From Glandiceps talaboti (taxonomy: Eukaryota; Hemichordata; Enteropneusta; Spengelidae): 52,500 nucleotides of DNA. The notes under the pieces were generated by a model that worked only from the letters and a program-made list of their open reading frames with translations, was not told where the DNA came from and did no database searches. How positions within the stretch are numbered: position 1 is the first letter of the stretch; each line of letters starts with the position of its first letter. The DNA lies in the NCBI RefSeq assembly GCF_964340395.1, contig NC_135559.1, positions 7,536,259-7,588,758 on the forward strand. The letters are read 5' to 3'. The position numbers and the translations under genes are program-made. This document shows, one piece after another, positions 1 to 23,160 of the stretch.

Positions 1-59
1 CACACCCCTTGTTCTGCACCCGACCTTTTAAATATATCAGCTACCAATTTTCTTTGCAG

Positions 60-2543
60 ACGATGGTGACATGTCAATTTCTAGACCATGGAGACGAAAA
101 GAAATTACCACTGAGTTCACTTCGACTATTGTTGAATAGAAAACGTCTTATAATTCCTGCTCAGGTAATCTTGACATTTTTGATTTCTAATATCAATAAA
201 ACAAGAAGTAGAGCTTACAGTGGTTGCGGGCGGTGGTGGTTTTATGATTTATATCATTATGGTACTCGTGATAATAACTATATATTTATCATTACAAATT
301 TGTTATCATCATTAATTACTGGACTGGTTGATATCTTTGACTACCTGTAAAGTACCTGAAAATGATAATGACATTATTCAGTATGCTTGGATTTCTTAAT
401 TTTAATTTATTTTGTTTTGATTTGTTTTGTTTCGTTTCGTTTCGTTTCGTTTCGTTTCGTTTCGTTTCGTTTCGTTTCGTTTCGTTTCGTTTCGTTTCGT
501 TTCGTTTCGTTTCGTTTCGTTTCGTTTCGTTTCGTTGTGTTGCGTTTTATTTTTTGTTTGTTTTTCTTTTGTTTTCTTGTCCTGTCTTGTCTTGTCTTGT
601 CTTGTCTTGTCTTGTCTTGTCTTGTCTTGTCTTTGTTTTGTTTCGTTTCGTTTCGTTTTGTCCCCGTTACGTGACATTATTTTACATTCAATTCTTGAGA
701 AAGCCTTCCAGCGTTTCTAACTTGCGCATGCGTTGTATAAATTATTCTTTTGACATGTGCATACATACAGACGTTGCAAAAATGGACACATCATATATAA
801 GCTTCTCTTTGTCCTTTGTTTCTTTCAATTCTTCAGTCAATACGTTGTTTGCTACATGGGCACGAAAAGCTGAGCAAATTATCGACGCTACAGAAAATGA
901 TATTTTCAGATAAATTTCTACAGAAAACGAGCGGAAGGAAACTTTTATGGTGTCAAGTCAAGAAAAGGTGAGATAAAGAAAATATTTACAATCAAAATCA
1001 TTTCACCTGAAATAGAGTGCTGTCTGACTAAAGATGTACTAACATTGACCCAGGCGATAAAATGCTGTAGGTTATGACGTCATCGCATCATGTGACCCAG
1101 TTTAATACGCAACATATGCAGCAATTTGTGAACTTGGCATTGAAATGTATCAATTTTTATCTAGCCAGACAACTCTGGTGTTTCAGACAAAATAGTGTAA
1201 TACTGACCATCCAAATATTTCAAAACACTTGTTTAAATACAGGAAAATGATTCATGTATTTCAGCCTGAGGCTGCAAATAAGATATATTTAGTATGCGAA
1301 TTACCAAAATGTCCTAAATTTGTGGCGGAAATGAAAATTGGTATAATTTCCGATTTGTTGTACTACGCTGCACACGTTCACTCAAGTATTTTTTTTTTAA
1401 ATTGTGATCATTTTTATGAAAATATTTCTTCATATTTCATTCTCATTAAAAAAAAACTTTCATTCTGCTTAGAGATGAGCTCGAAACTTTTCAGGTACAC
1501 AAGCAGATCTCCATATCCATTCTTCTTCTTCCAAATAACTTACCGTCGATATATACCTTTTTTAGGCCCAAAAACCAGCCCCCATCTATCAAACTTGGAG
1601 CTTTCAAATTCGAGAACATCGTCAAAGATACTTTAAAAGCCGTGAAACGTGTTCCAAAATGCCAAGGATGCAAGCAACTGTTCGCAGTGACCAGTATGTT
1701 GTTGGAACAGTCTAGCGAGATCTCGCAGGTGACGAGATGTCTTCAAGATAGCATGGAAAGGGTGAACTCTGACCTCCGAATGGTTCGAACCAGTTCAATC
1801 GATTTGGAGCAGGGTATGACGTTATATCAAGATAGACTACATAATGATATGCAAAGGGTGAGTGACGTCAGATATTATCTATGTATTCTACATACGGGTA
1901 AAATAATGTATTTCATCTCTTTTTTGGTGTATGAGATATGAAGTAGAAGTTACGATCATTCAAGGAACAAACTTCCTGATTTCATGACAACCATGTACGT
2001 TTTTGTTCTGTCGTTAATTTTTATAGCCTTAGCTATATTTCATAAAGTTTTAAAAATACCTCGGATACTGTCAATTTTTTTGTCAAACTTGCCTCTCACT
2101 GCAACCCGTTATATTTTACATTGTATCAAGTTAAGCTTAAGTTTACTCTACCAAATCAACGTGATTGTTTTTCGCGAATATCTTCTCTAAGATTGATATT
2201 TAAGATCAATATGGTACAATTGGGACTTTCCATCGTCGTAAACTACTGTCTCTTTTACGGCACCGTCCAAGCCTCACCGTTTTTCGTTGTGTCAGCAGAA
2301 TAGAAGAATTGTCCTCTGACGAGGAATTGATAGCATACATTAATTTTTCATTTTTTTTGTCGACAGCAATTTGCATTCATGGCTCGAGGTTTACAAATTG
2401 CGTTGTCCGACTATCTGAATACTGACAGACCATTGGAGTTGTCATGGACACATTATGATCAACAGATGACGTCACAACGATCCCTGTCGTCCAATCAAGA
2501 AGAAGGTGATAGAAATAAAGATTTGGCACAGACGTGGGTCTGA
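60..2543 (+). CDS. Tudor-domain protein, 3' part (last four coding exons; 5' end outside window)
   Basis: Exons 60-164, 837-967, 1566-1857 and 2367-2543 join in frame (phases 0, 2, 0) and end at TGA. Every border has AG before and GT after. The first exon reads like the last strands of a Tudor fold (CQFLDHGDEKKLPLSSLRLL), and the next begins PAQ-SIRCLLHG across the junction, matching the 'P.QAI.C.L.G' segment that follows extended Tudor domains in germline Tudor proteins. The following roughly 160 residues are charged and helix-prone (SSEISQVTRCLQDSMERVNS) with a CxxC (KCQGCK), and I do not recognise them. Tudor domains bind methylated arginine or lysine, often in germ granules; that role is inference. 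No clear poly(A) signal follows the stop. The exact orthologue (a TDRD or STK31-like protein without kinase?) is not settled. The exon model is firm, the family call moderate. Confidence 0.68.
428..534. repeat. (TTTCG)n pentanucleotide microsatellite
   Basis: About twenty near-perfect TTTCG units lie in the intron between Tudor-gene exons 60-164 and 837-967. The reading frames through it (FVSFR repeats) are artefacts of the repeat. Confidence 0.95.
574..657. repeat. (CTTGT)n microsatellite followed by short (TTTCG)n
   Basis: CTTGT units fill about 580-632, followed by a short return to TTTCG. It lies 40 bp after the main TTTCG array, so two related pentamers share one intron. Confidence 0.93.
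2222..2320 (+). repeat. Dispersed short element, copy 1 of 4
   Basis: The core 'CATCGTCGTAAACTACTGTC' then 'TCTTTTACGGCACCGTCCAA' recurs at about 49632-49755 (same strand) and, inverted, at about 11425-11560 and 25085-25220. It lies in the last intron of the Tudor gene. No coding capacity is visible; it may be part of a SINE or MITE. Confidence 0.6.
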
Positions 2544-3319
2544 CCGGGGGGTCTGACAAGAATTCTTCGAGATGTTTCGTTTGAACTTCCCAACAATCAG
2601 TGTGTGGAATATTTGATCGTCATCAAATGATGACGTCATTGTCATTTGCAAGCTACGAAACAAAGAGTTGAGTCTTGTTTTACTTGAAAGGTTCTCCAAT
2701 TTCAAACGTTACCATTTATAGGCGCCTGTGCCTAAACGTTAAAGATTGGGTTGGATACAGTATGTTATTGCTAGATTTCGGAAACCGTTAAACCGTCTAC
2801 AGTACTCCTGTCTATTGTGTGTGAAGGATTGAAACTATTAAGGCATTGTTATTTTCTTGAAATTGATTGACCGTAAAGTTGCACATTCCGCAGGAAGTTG
2901 AGAAACTCCAAAGGGAGTTTACACAGCGACTCAGTAAGTCGATTACCACAGGGAGTTGAGATGTTCTTCGGGGATTTGTGTGAGCTGAGGGAATTGAGAA
3001 AGCTTGTGTGGGAATTGTAAAAGCCCCAAGTGAGTTGAAGAGCATGACGGGTAGTACCACTATAAGTCTGAGCCAGTTTAGCATGTGTCACGTGCAGAAA
3101 AGTGCAATAGGAAAAGAGGCAGTTTTACCTTTTTGTAAATTATAGCATACATTTTGTAGTTATTTTATACTTATACCATATTACTTGAATTTAAGACAGA
3201 TAATTCCTGAATTCGAAGTAAGCATAGAAACGTTTTTATAACACAGTGTAAGACATGTAGTTACGTTGTACTAGTTTCCTACAAAGACATCTACATGATT
3301 GTACTATCAGTAAGCTTAC
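2544..3319. other. No gene recognised; degenerate GGAGTTGAG-type repeats
   Basis: This is the 3' flank of the Tudor gene. About 2890-3030 holds three loose copies of a 'GGA(A/G)TTGAGA' motif about 50-60 bp apart. A 40-bp stretch starting at 2895 looks like a coiled-coil exon (EVEKLQREFTQRLSK) but does not connect in phase with anything. Confidence 0.4.
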
Positions 3320-3765
3320 TAAACAAATCTGAGTATATGTCATGGTACGACCAGGTTGGGAATATTGCGCAAGTACAAAAATGGGCAGATGTACAGTTCA
3401 ACACAATGCAGCTCGGTTCGTCACCGGGAACTACACGAGGGAAGCCAGTGTATATCTGATATGCTAAGGAAACAACAATGGTGACGTTTCAAAAATCCCA
3501 TGGCTGTGACCAGACTACCGTATCCTCACTTACTAAACTGGTCACTTTTCAAGATGATACGCTGCCAGATATCGTCATCATGTTCTACTATTATTTGCTA
3601 TAAATATTGGAATATTTATCTCTCGAATAATTCCAAAGTGGAATCACTCACCATTACTCATCCTACAAGTAAAGACTATAGACAGTTTCAAATCTGTTCT
3701 CAACAGCAGCGATATCACCGATGTCATAGCTTGTGCTCATCTGAATATTGGTGAGATCTAAAGGA
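3320..3765 (+). mobile_element. Fossil non-LTR retrotransposon, C-terminal end of the reverse transcriptase ORF
   Basis: Translated pieces match the typical end of LINE-type reverse transcriptases: MVRPGWEYCAS from 3342, ARFVTGNYTREASV at about 3412-3453, and WNHSPLLILQVKTIDSFKS at about 3640-3700, ending VIACAHLNIGEI-stop. The same order (RP.LEY, ARFV.NY.R..SV, WN.LP, V.SFK..L) is seen in CR1/jockey-like elements. The reading frame is broken by a stop at about 3472 and a shift before 3630, so it is dead. No 5' part was seen. The clade is not resolved. Confidence 0.62.
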
Positions 3766-4375
3766 CGCCACCAGCGTTGACACTGTGTGATAATAATCCA
3801 TGTTGGATGTTTACAAAGAATTGAAGTAGAAGTAGTATTCTGAGACACATTTACACAAACTTGATTTCATATATAACTCGTTTTGTCCTATTTCTAGATT
3901 CCTGTAGAAACTGTAAGTACCGAATACTTTCAATATTGTTTTAGTAAAGTGCTGTAACCTTCCCGTTAGATAAGTTTTATATCTCTGAATTTTTCATTTA
4001 AATTGTATTTCGTTTTTTTGATATATATACAAGTATAGTACATAACATTTTGAAATTACAGACTGGAAACGTAAAAGTAGAAATTAATTGTTGACTGTTC
4101 GAAAACAATGTCGATTTATAAAGTTTTGAAAATGTTGGTATGTGGAGTTAAATATGAATTTATGTCGTAAACAATTGAACACATTAAAGGGGGAAGGCGC
4201 CTTGGGGACGAATGTTACTCCAAATATTATTTGATTGACAATACCATTTCGTTAAGTATAGATAGCCAAAGGAACAAATCTTTTATTTATTTGTATTGAA
4301 CATTGACTAAATATGATTATTATGATCAAAAGTAGCACTAAGTAGATTTCAAGTGTTTACGCTGTTTCATTTGAC
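3766..4375. other. No feature recognised
   Basis: AT-rich sequence between the reverse transcriptase relic and the first minisatellite. I see no exon, RNA gene or clear repeat. Confidence 0.4.
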
Positions 4376-4682
4376 CCCCTAGCACAGGTACACTTATACT
4401 TCAGGTAGTGCAGTGTCCTATTTGACTCCCTAGCTCCAGGTAAAATACGATTCCAGGTAGTGCAGTGTTCTATTAGTCGACTACCTAGCTCCAGGTAAAA
4501 TGCGATTTCATTTAGTGCAGTGTTCTATCATTTGACTCCCTAGCACTTCAGTACTATTTCATTGTATGCATTTCAGAGAATGTATGTTATTTACTGACTC
4601 CCTAGCACGCCAGTACTATTTCACAGTATGCATTTCTGTTAATAAAGTGTTCTATTTTTGACTCTGTAGCACATGGTTTAGT
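4376..4682. repeat. Minisatellite, period about 60-65 bp, about 5 units
   Basis: The unit contains 'TTGACTCCCTAGCAC', a 'CAGTACTATTTCA' or 'CAGGTAAAATACGATT' block, and 'GTGCAGTGTTCTAT'. The first three and last two units form two subtypes. It lies in the 3' flank of both the Tudor gene and the convergent receptor gene. Confidence 0.8.
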
Positions 4683-4856
4683 AATGTGTCATTGAATGTA
4701 TCAAATTGATCTATAGTCAATTAATTTTATACAACTCATGTCTTGGTCATTTTTGCTGTGAAATGTTATTTATTCTCTGATGAAAGAAATCAAATAGTTA
4801 CAGTTGGGAAAATACAACAGAAAACAGAGAAATGTTTAATTAATGGAAAATTCCTT

Positions 4857-5475
4857 TAAGTTGGTGGCAGTAATCAATACAAGTGTTCGAAAGGTAAATT
4901 GATAGCAGTAATCAGTACAAGTGTACTAAAGACAGAAATAAGTCTGACTGGACATTTACTTTAAGTTGATAGCAGTAATCAATACAAGTGTACTAAAGAC
5001 AAAAATAAGTCTGACTGAACTTTTCCTTTAAGTTGATAGCAGTAATCAATACAAGTGTACTAAAGACAGAAATAAGTCTGACTGGACTTTTCCTTTAAGT
5101 TGATAGTAGTAATCAATACAGCCTGACTGGACTTTTCCTTTAAGTTGATAGCAGTAATCAATACAAGTGTACTAAAGGCAGGAATAAGTCAGACTGGACT
5201 TTTCCTTTAAGTTGATAGCAGTAATCAATACAAGTGTACTAAAGACAGAAATAAGTCTGACTGGACTTTTCCTTTAAGTTGGTGGCAGTAATCAATACAA
5301 GTGTGCTAAAGGCAGAAACAAGTGACTGAACTTTTCCTTTAAGTTGATAGTAGTAATCAATACAAGTGTACTACAGGTAGAAATAAGTCTGACTGGACTT
5401 TTTCTATAAGTTGATGGCAGTAATTAAATACAAGTGTACGAAAGCCAGGAATAAGTCAGAATGGACTTTTCAGTT
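4857..5475. repeat. Minisatellite, period about 67 bp, about 9 units
   Basis: The unit contains 'CTTTAAGTTGATAGCAGTAA', then 'TCAATACAAGTGTACTAAAG', then 'AGAAATAAGTCTGACTGGAC'. One unit lacks its middle (about 5100-5130). It sits downstream of the receptor gene's stop codon. Confidence 0.9.
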
Positions 5476-5737
5476 CACCCTGTTTACTGATAAACAAAGC
5501 AGCAATTTGTTCGTTTTCTATCTACAATAATACTATGTGGTTTAATACACCCCCAACCCCCAACCCCTCTCGCAAACACACCCGGCATCGAACACTAAAC
5601 AAGCTTGGTAATTCAGATTTCTCTGTCCATAATGCAATACATTGACACCCCTTCCCAAGGTTAGTCAGTTAGCAACCTGCTTTGGTGCTTCGTACAGGTA
5701 TTCTTTAATCAGTTTTGTCAAGTTAATCACGTGTCAT

Positions 5738-19023
<13,286 letters not shown>

Positions 19024-19705
19024 GACAACCGGAAATTCCTAATATACTCTCTTCGGATATTTAAAAAGTTGTGGCGGTGGGTTTTATAACAGGCTGTGAG
19101 GTTACCTCTGTGTCGCTTTGTTATGTATAGTGAAAGTCATCAACAACATATTATACGCCAAATCTGCCAATGGGAGTGTTCTACAACGTCGGCTCTTCCG
19201 GTTATTTCAACCGCTTCATAAAAGTTAGGTCAGAGGTCACACTTAATCACTGTAACTAATGCAGTGAGCCATGAAGCGTCTCTATAAGAACGATTTGGTG
19301 AATACTTATGGGGCATGGACATAAAGGCGTATTTTTGAATAAAGAGACCCATTTCGTAAAGAAAAATATGGGTCAATCGGTAGACTTGGCTATTTCAGGA
19401 CGTCCATCTGCCGACGGAAATTGTAAATAGAACCGAACCGCCTGAAAGCACAATGCAATAGTCGATTTGCCTTAGTTTTATTTGTTGTTCGATTTGTCTG
19501 CAAACAAAATATTCTACATAGATATTGCCATCAGTAGAATAACTTTATTTATGAATGAAATAGTTTTGAAATATAAATGAAATAGTATTGTTTGCTATTG
19601 ATTGTTTTGAAGTAGATCCTGACTGATGAGGAGATAAGGCTGTTCAGTGTCAACCTAGCGTTGAACGCATGCACACACACTTACATATACGTGACACGTA
19701 CGCCC

Positions 19706-19778
<73 letters not shown>

Positions 19779-19914
19779 TACATACATACATACATACATA
19801 CATACATACATACATACATACATACATACATACATACATACATACATACATACATACATACATACATACATACATACATACATACAGACAGACAGACAGA
19901 CAGACAGACAGGCA
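19706..19914. repeat. (GACA)-(CATA)-(GACA) microsatellite
   Basis: A nested arrangement: GACA 19706-19777, CATA to about 19885, GACA to 19910. It lies about 690 bp upstream of the receptor start codon. Confidence 0.96.
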
Positions 19915-19948
19915 CACACACATGCAGGCAGCTGGCACGCGCACATCA

Positions 19949-20106
19949 ATAACTATCTATATAAATGTATATGCGCCTGTATAGTATTGAAATAATATAC
20001 CATGTTTTTATACATGTTTGCATATATAGTATATAAAAACATGGTATATGTATATTATTTCAATAGTAAACAGGCCCATATATACATTATACATGTATAT
20101 AGTTAT
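19949..20106. mobile_element. Fold-back (MITE-like) element, arms about 65-75 bp
   Basis: Arm 1 contains 'AGTATTGAAATAATATACCA' then 'TGTTTTTATA'. The inverse arm at 20031-20106 contains 'TATAAAAACATGGTATATG' and 'ATTATTTCAATAGTAAACAG'. The outer ends are 'ATAACTATCTATATAAATGT' and its near complement 'ACATGTATATAGTTAT'. There is no coding capacity. Confidence 0.72.
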
Positions 20107-20146
20107 CCATGAGTATTAAGTTATATTTTATTTACCCATGCGTATT

Positions 20147-20190
20147 TTGTTTGTTTGTTTGTTTGTTTGTTTGTTTGTTTGTTTGTTTGT
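20147..20190. repeat. (GTTT)n microsatellite
   Basis: Eleven units directly beside the fold-back element at 19949-20106. Confidence 0.93.
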
Positions 20191-21489
20191 AACACGGTTC
20201 TTGGGCTCCCTGTGAGGACATCATATACAATGTTGTCAACTAATTTCAGCGTAGTTTGAATTCCAAAAATCTAGTATCCATAAAATTTGGATCGAACTAC
20301 TTTGTCATACAAAAATTCTAAAGTGTAGATTAGTTCACGTGGTTCTTTGGTCTCTTTTAAGTGTGGCCTTGAAGTAACTGTGCCAAGGTACAGTACGGTC
20401 AAGGACGGCTGCTTGGGTGCGAAGCTAGCAGACCCATACGCGTGCGCATGCTCTGAAAGAAGTGATGTGTTTGTTTACCTGCACGCGCGTTGAAAACAAA
20501 AAGATGCTATTGGTCTTGTGATTCATAAGTTAACTGAAAATCTCTAAATTCTCAAATCAACATATTTTAAACAACTTTCACAAGGGATACCTGGTTAGTT
20601 TTAATCCAAGGTACGGGAATCAATCGTATCGAAAGTCCTTCTTCACATGCACAGTGGTTGAAAGTTGGAATTTCGCGTCGACCCATGACGTCATGACCGG
20701 AAGTAACACAATGTTTACCTCCATAAGGGGAGATTATATTATACTTCTGTTTGTCTGGTCTTTAATTGTGATGTAATTTGCATAAATTAAAAAAAAAATA
20801 ATTAGGCAATATCTTTCCAATGCAAGGTTTCAATTTCCGATAATTTAGTACATAATTATATGCAATGATGGTAAAGAAGTGCTCGTGTCCTTTAAAGTTT
20901 GTAATCTTAACAGTTAATTTGCATAATTAATTCGATAATTAGGCAATATCTTAAGTATGCAAGCTTAAAATTTCATAAAGTTTCATATAATTAATTTTCC
21001 AATTAAGGGGTACATCATGTATAATAGCTCAGAATTTTGCATTCCAACAATGTGTGTAGGAAAGAATCTATGATATTGACCTTATGCAGTGGGAGGCATT
21101 CAGTTTACATCTGGTTTTAGTTTTGAATTGAAGGAAATGCTTCTATCATTTTTAAAAAGTTGCAGTCGACGAATTATAATCATTCAAAGCGTTGTTGTAT
21201 GCCATTGGAAAGAGGAAATGGTACTGAATCTGAATGAATCAATACCCTAAGTTCACAGGAAATATTAATGTGGTATGCTCCCGGACTCGTGCCTCTCAAT
21301 GAAAACATCAGGAGTGATCACTTTCAACGTTGGTGGCGCTATTCAACACACCTCCCATGTCACATGATCAATGATACATCAGACATGCTACAAACTATGA
21401 TAAATAAATGCTTTATTGCGTGTATAATAATAAAGTATTTAAAAAAAGTACTGATATAAGTGTGCATGAAATATTTACAATATTTTTAG
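20191..21489. other. Intergenic; weak 100-bp AT-rich duplication only
   Basis: No gene recognised. 'AATTAGGCAATATCTT' occurs at about 20800 and 20940 within two similar AT-rich blocks with 'TTTGCATAAATTA' / 'TTTGCATAATTAA'. Confidence 0.4.
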
Positions 21490-21611
21490 AATCACATTTA
21501 CAGGAACAGCTTTACAGAAAAACATATTTAGAAGAAAAATTGAACATCTACAAATTTAAAAATCCTTATGATGATCAACAAGCCAGTGAAGATCATGTTA
21601 CAATATACAGG
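21490..21611 (+). CDS. Orphan exon candidate, product unknown
   Basis: A 122-bp segment with a good acceptor (TATTTTTAG) and a donor (GG-GTAAAG) is open and reads SHLQEQLYRKTYLEEKLN, then KNPYDDQQASEDHVTIYR. The composition (charged, few simple repeats) looks like real protein. I find no convincing exon to join on either side, so it may be an internal exon of an unrecognised + strand gene or a relic. It lies between the divergent receptor start and the 3' end of the coiled-coil gene. Confidence 0.38.
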
Positions 21612-22004
21612 GTAAAGTTACTAAGACTAAATCTGACGTCACTCAGGTGTTTTTAAGTCTATAACTATATTTGTACACTGTTGTTCATATAAACTCAGAA
21701 GTAATGTTACAGGGTTTTTTTTTTTACTGTTGGAGTATCTCAAGGAAAGTAGGTACCGGTGTGACAAATAAAATAAAAAATATTGCAATTTGGCATAAAC
21801 CTCTGCTTGTGAATATTGGTGTGTTTGTGTCTGAAGTCTGTGTGATAACTCAACTCATATAAATTAAATGGCTAACTTGCCCATTCACAAGAACATTAAT
21901 ACACTCCCTTGTTTGCTTTCTTCGTAAAACACACAACCGGCACATAGATATACGCAACACTCTCATAATCGCTGACTCACACAATCATTCACTAACCAAC
22001 CCAC

Positions 22005-22190
22005 CCAACATCCCTCCCTCTCTCCCTACCTCCCTGCCTCACTTACTCACTCACTGACTGACTAACCCACCCACCCATCATCCCTCCCTCTCTCCCTCAC
22101 TGACTGACTGACTGACCCACCCACCCACCCAACATCCCTCCCTCTCTCCCTCCCTCACTCGCTCATCCACTCACCAACCCACCCACCTGC
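22005..22190. repeat. Imperfect C-rich tandem repeat, period about 55-60 bp
   Basis: About three units built of 'ACCCACCCACC', 'CATCCCTCCCTCTCTCCCT' and 'CACTCACTGACTGACTGAC'. Confidence 0.8.
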
Positions 22191-22859
22191 TCCTATTCAT
22201 AAATATTAAGAAATGTTTAAATCACAAAATACACTACATGCTACTCTCCCCAGTCTGCTGCAAGAGTTAACTCTAAACCTGTAAATACAAATTTCACTTT
22301 TCTTTGTACGTTTATGTCCTTTTTCATTCATGTACTTTTCTGCCAATCTCAAAAATAATCTATAAATACATAAATTTAGACAATCTTGTCTTTTCAAGAT
22401 ATGTAACAGTGTGATCAAGAGTAATTATAGAGCATAGGACTGTGCATTTATTATACAGGATTCATGGCTGTTATTTGACTATAACATGGTTTAACTTGTA
22501 AAAACAAATTTGTATTCTTCATGCAGTATATTCTTTCTTCAATAAATTAAAACATGATTAAATATACGTCAATATTTATATTTATATGTGTCATAATGAA
22601 AAGTAACTTTGAATGTACTGAAGGTGAAATAGGCAAAAAGGTATTCTAGATGTGACATCCAACTATCAGTTGATATGTACCGGTGATTACTTGCACTGGT
22701 GCACACACATACTACAATGTAGTAGTACTTGCACCACAGTGCAATACCGAAAACATTATTGCATACCTGCATACAAATGAGGATACGATCATTCATTGTT
22801 CACGAAGCATGTGATCGCACGGTATCATTTTTACAGAAATTTGTTGTTTTAGATAAACA

Positions 22860-23160
22860 TATATTAACAGATCAGATTTGACTTTTTGATTTCGGACGGA
22901 GGTATATGTGAACGTAGAGAAAGACTTTTGATTTGATTTACGTGAACGTAATGAGGACGTGAAAGACTTTTGATTCCTGATAGCGGTGTGAATGTAACAC
23001 AAATATACATATAGATGACCTTTGACCTAGAATAACTGCGTATGTGATTATACAAATGTATGTGACTTTTGATTTAGAACAGATGTACCTGAACGAAAAA
23101 TGTGTAAATAAGTTTTGGTTTAAAACAGTGGTGTACGTGAACGTAGTGCTCTCCTTAGCA
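22860..23160. repeat. Tandem array derived from the 3' end of the coiled-coil gene
   Basis: 'TTTTGGTTTAAAACAGTGGT' followed by 'GTACGTGAACGTAG' at about 23111-23148 contains the stop codon and last codons of the coiled-coil gene. Four or five diverged copies continue below it: 'CTTTTGATTTAGAACAG', 'CTTTTGATTCCTGATAGCGG', 'CTTTTGATTTGATTTACGTG', 'TTTTTGATTTCGGACGGAGG' with 'GTGAACGTA'. The period is about 45-70 bp. Confidence 0.7.

Noticed and set aside
402-677. Open frames on both strands (FVSFR, ETKRN repeats)
   Set aside because: They are translations of the TTTCG/CTTGT microsatellites with no splice or start context.
2895-2960. Coiled-coil-like segment EVEKLQREFTQRLSK with acceptor and donor, as a further exon of the Tudor gene
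   Set aside because: The preceding exon already ends in a stop, and an alternative donor near 2505 would join out of phase.
4857-5475. Possible CRISPR-like array
   Set aside because: The units are contiguous 67-bp repeats without distinct spacers, in a eukaryotic genome.
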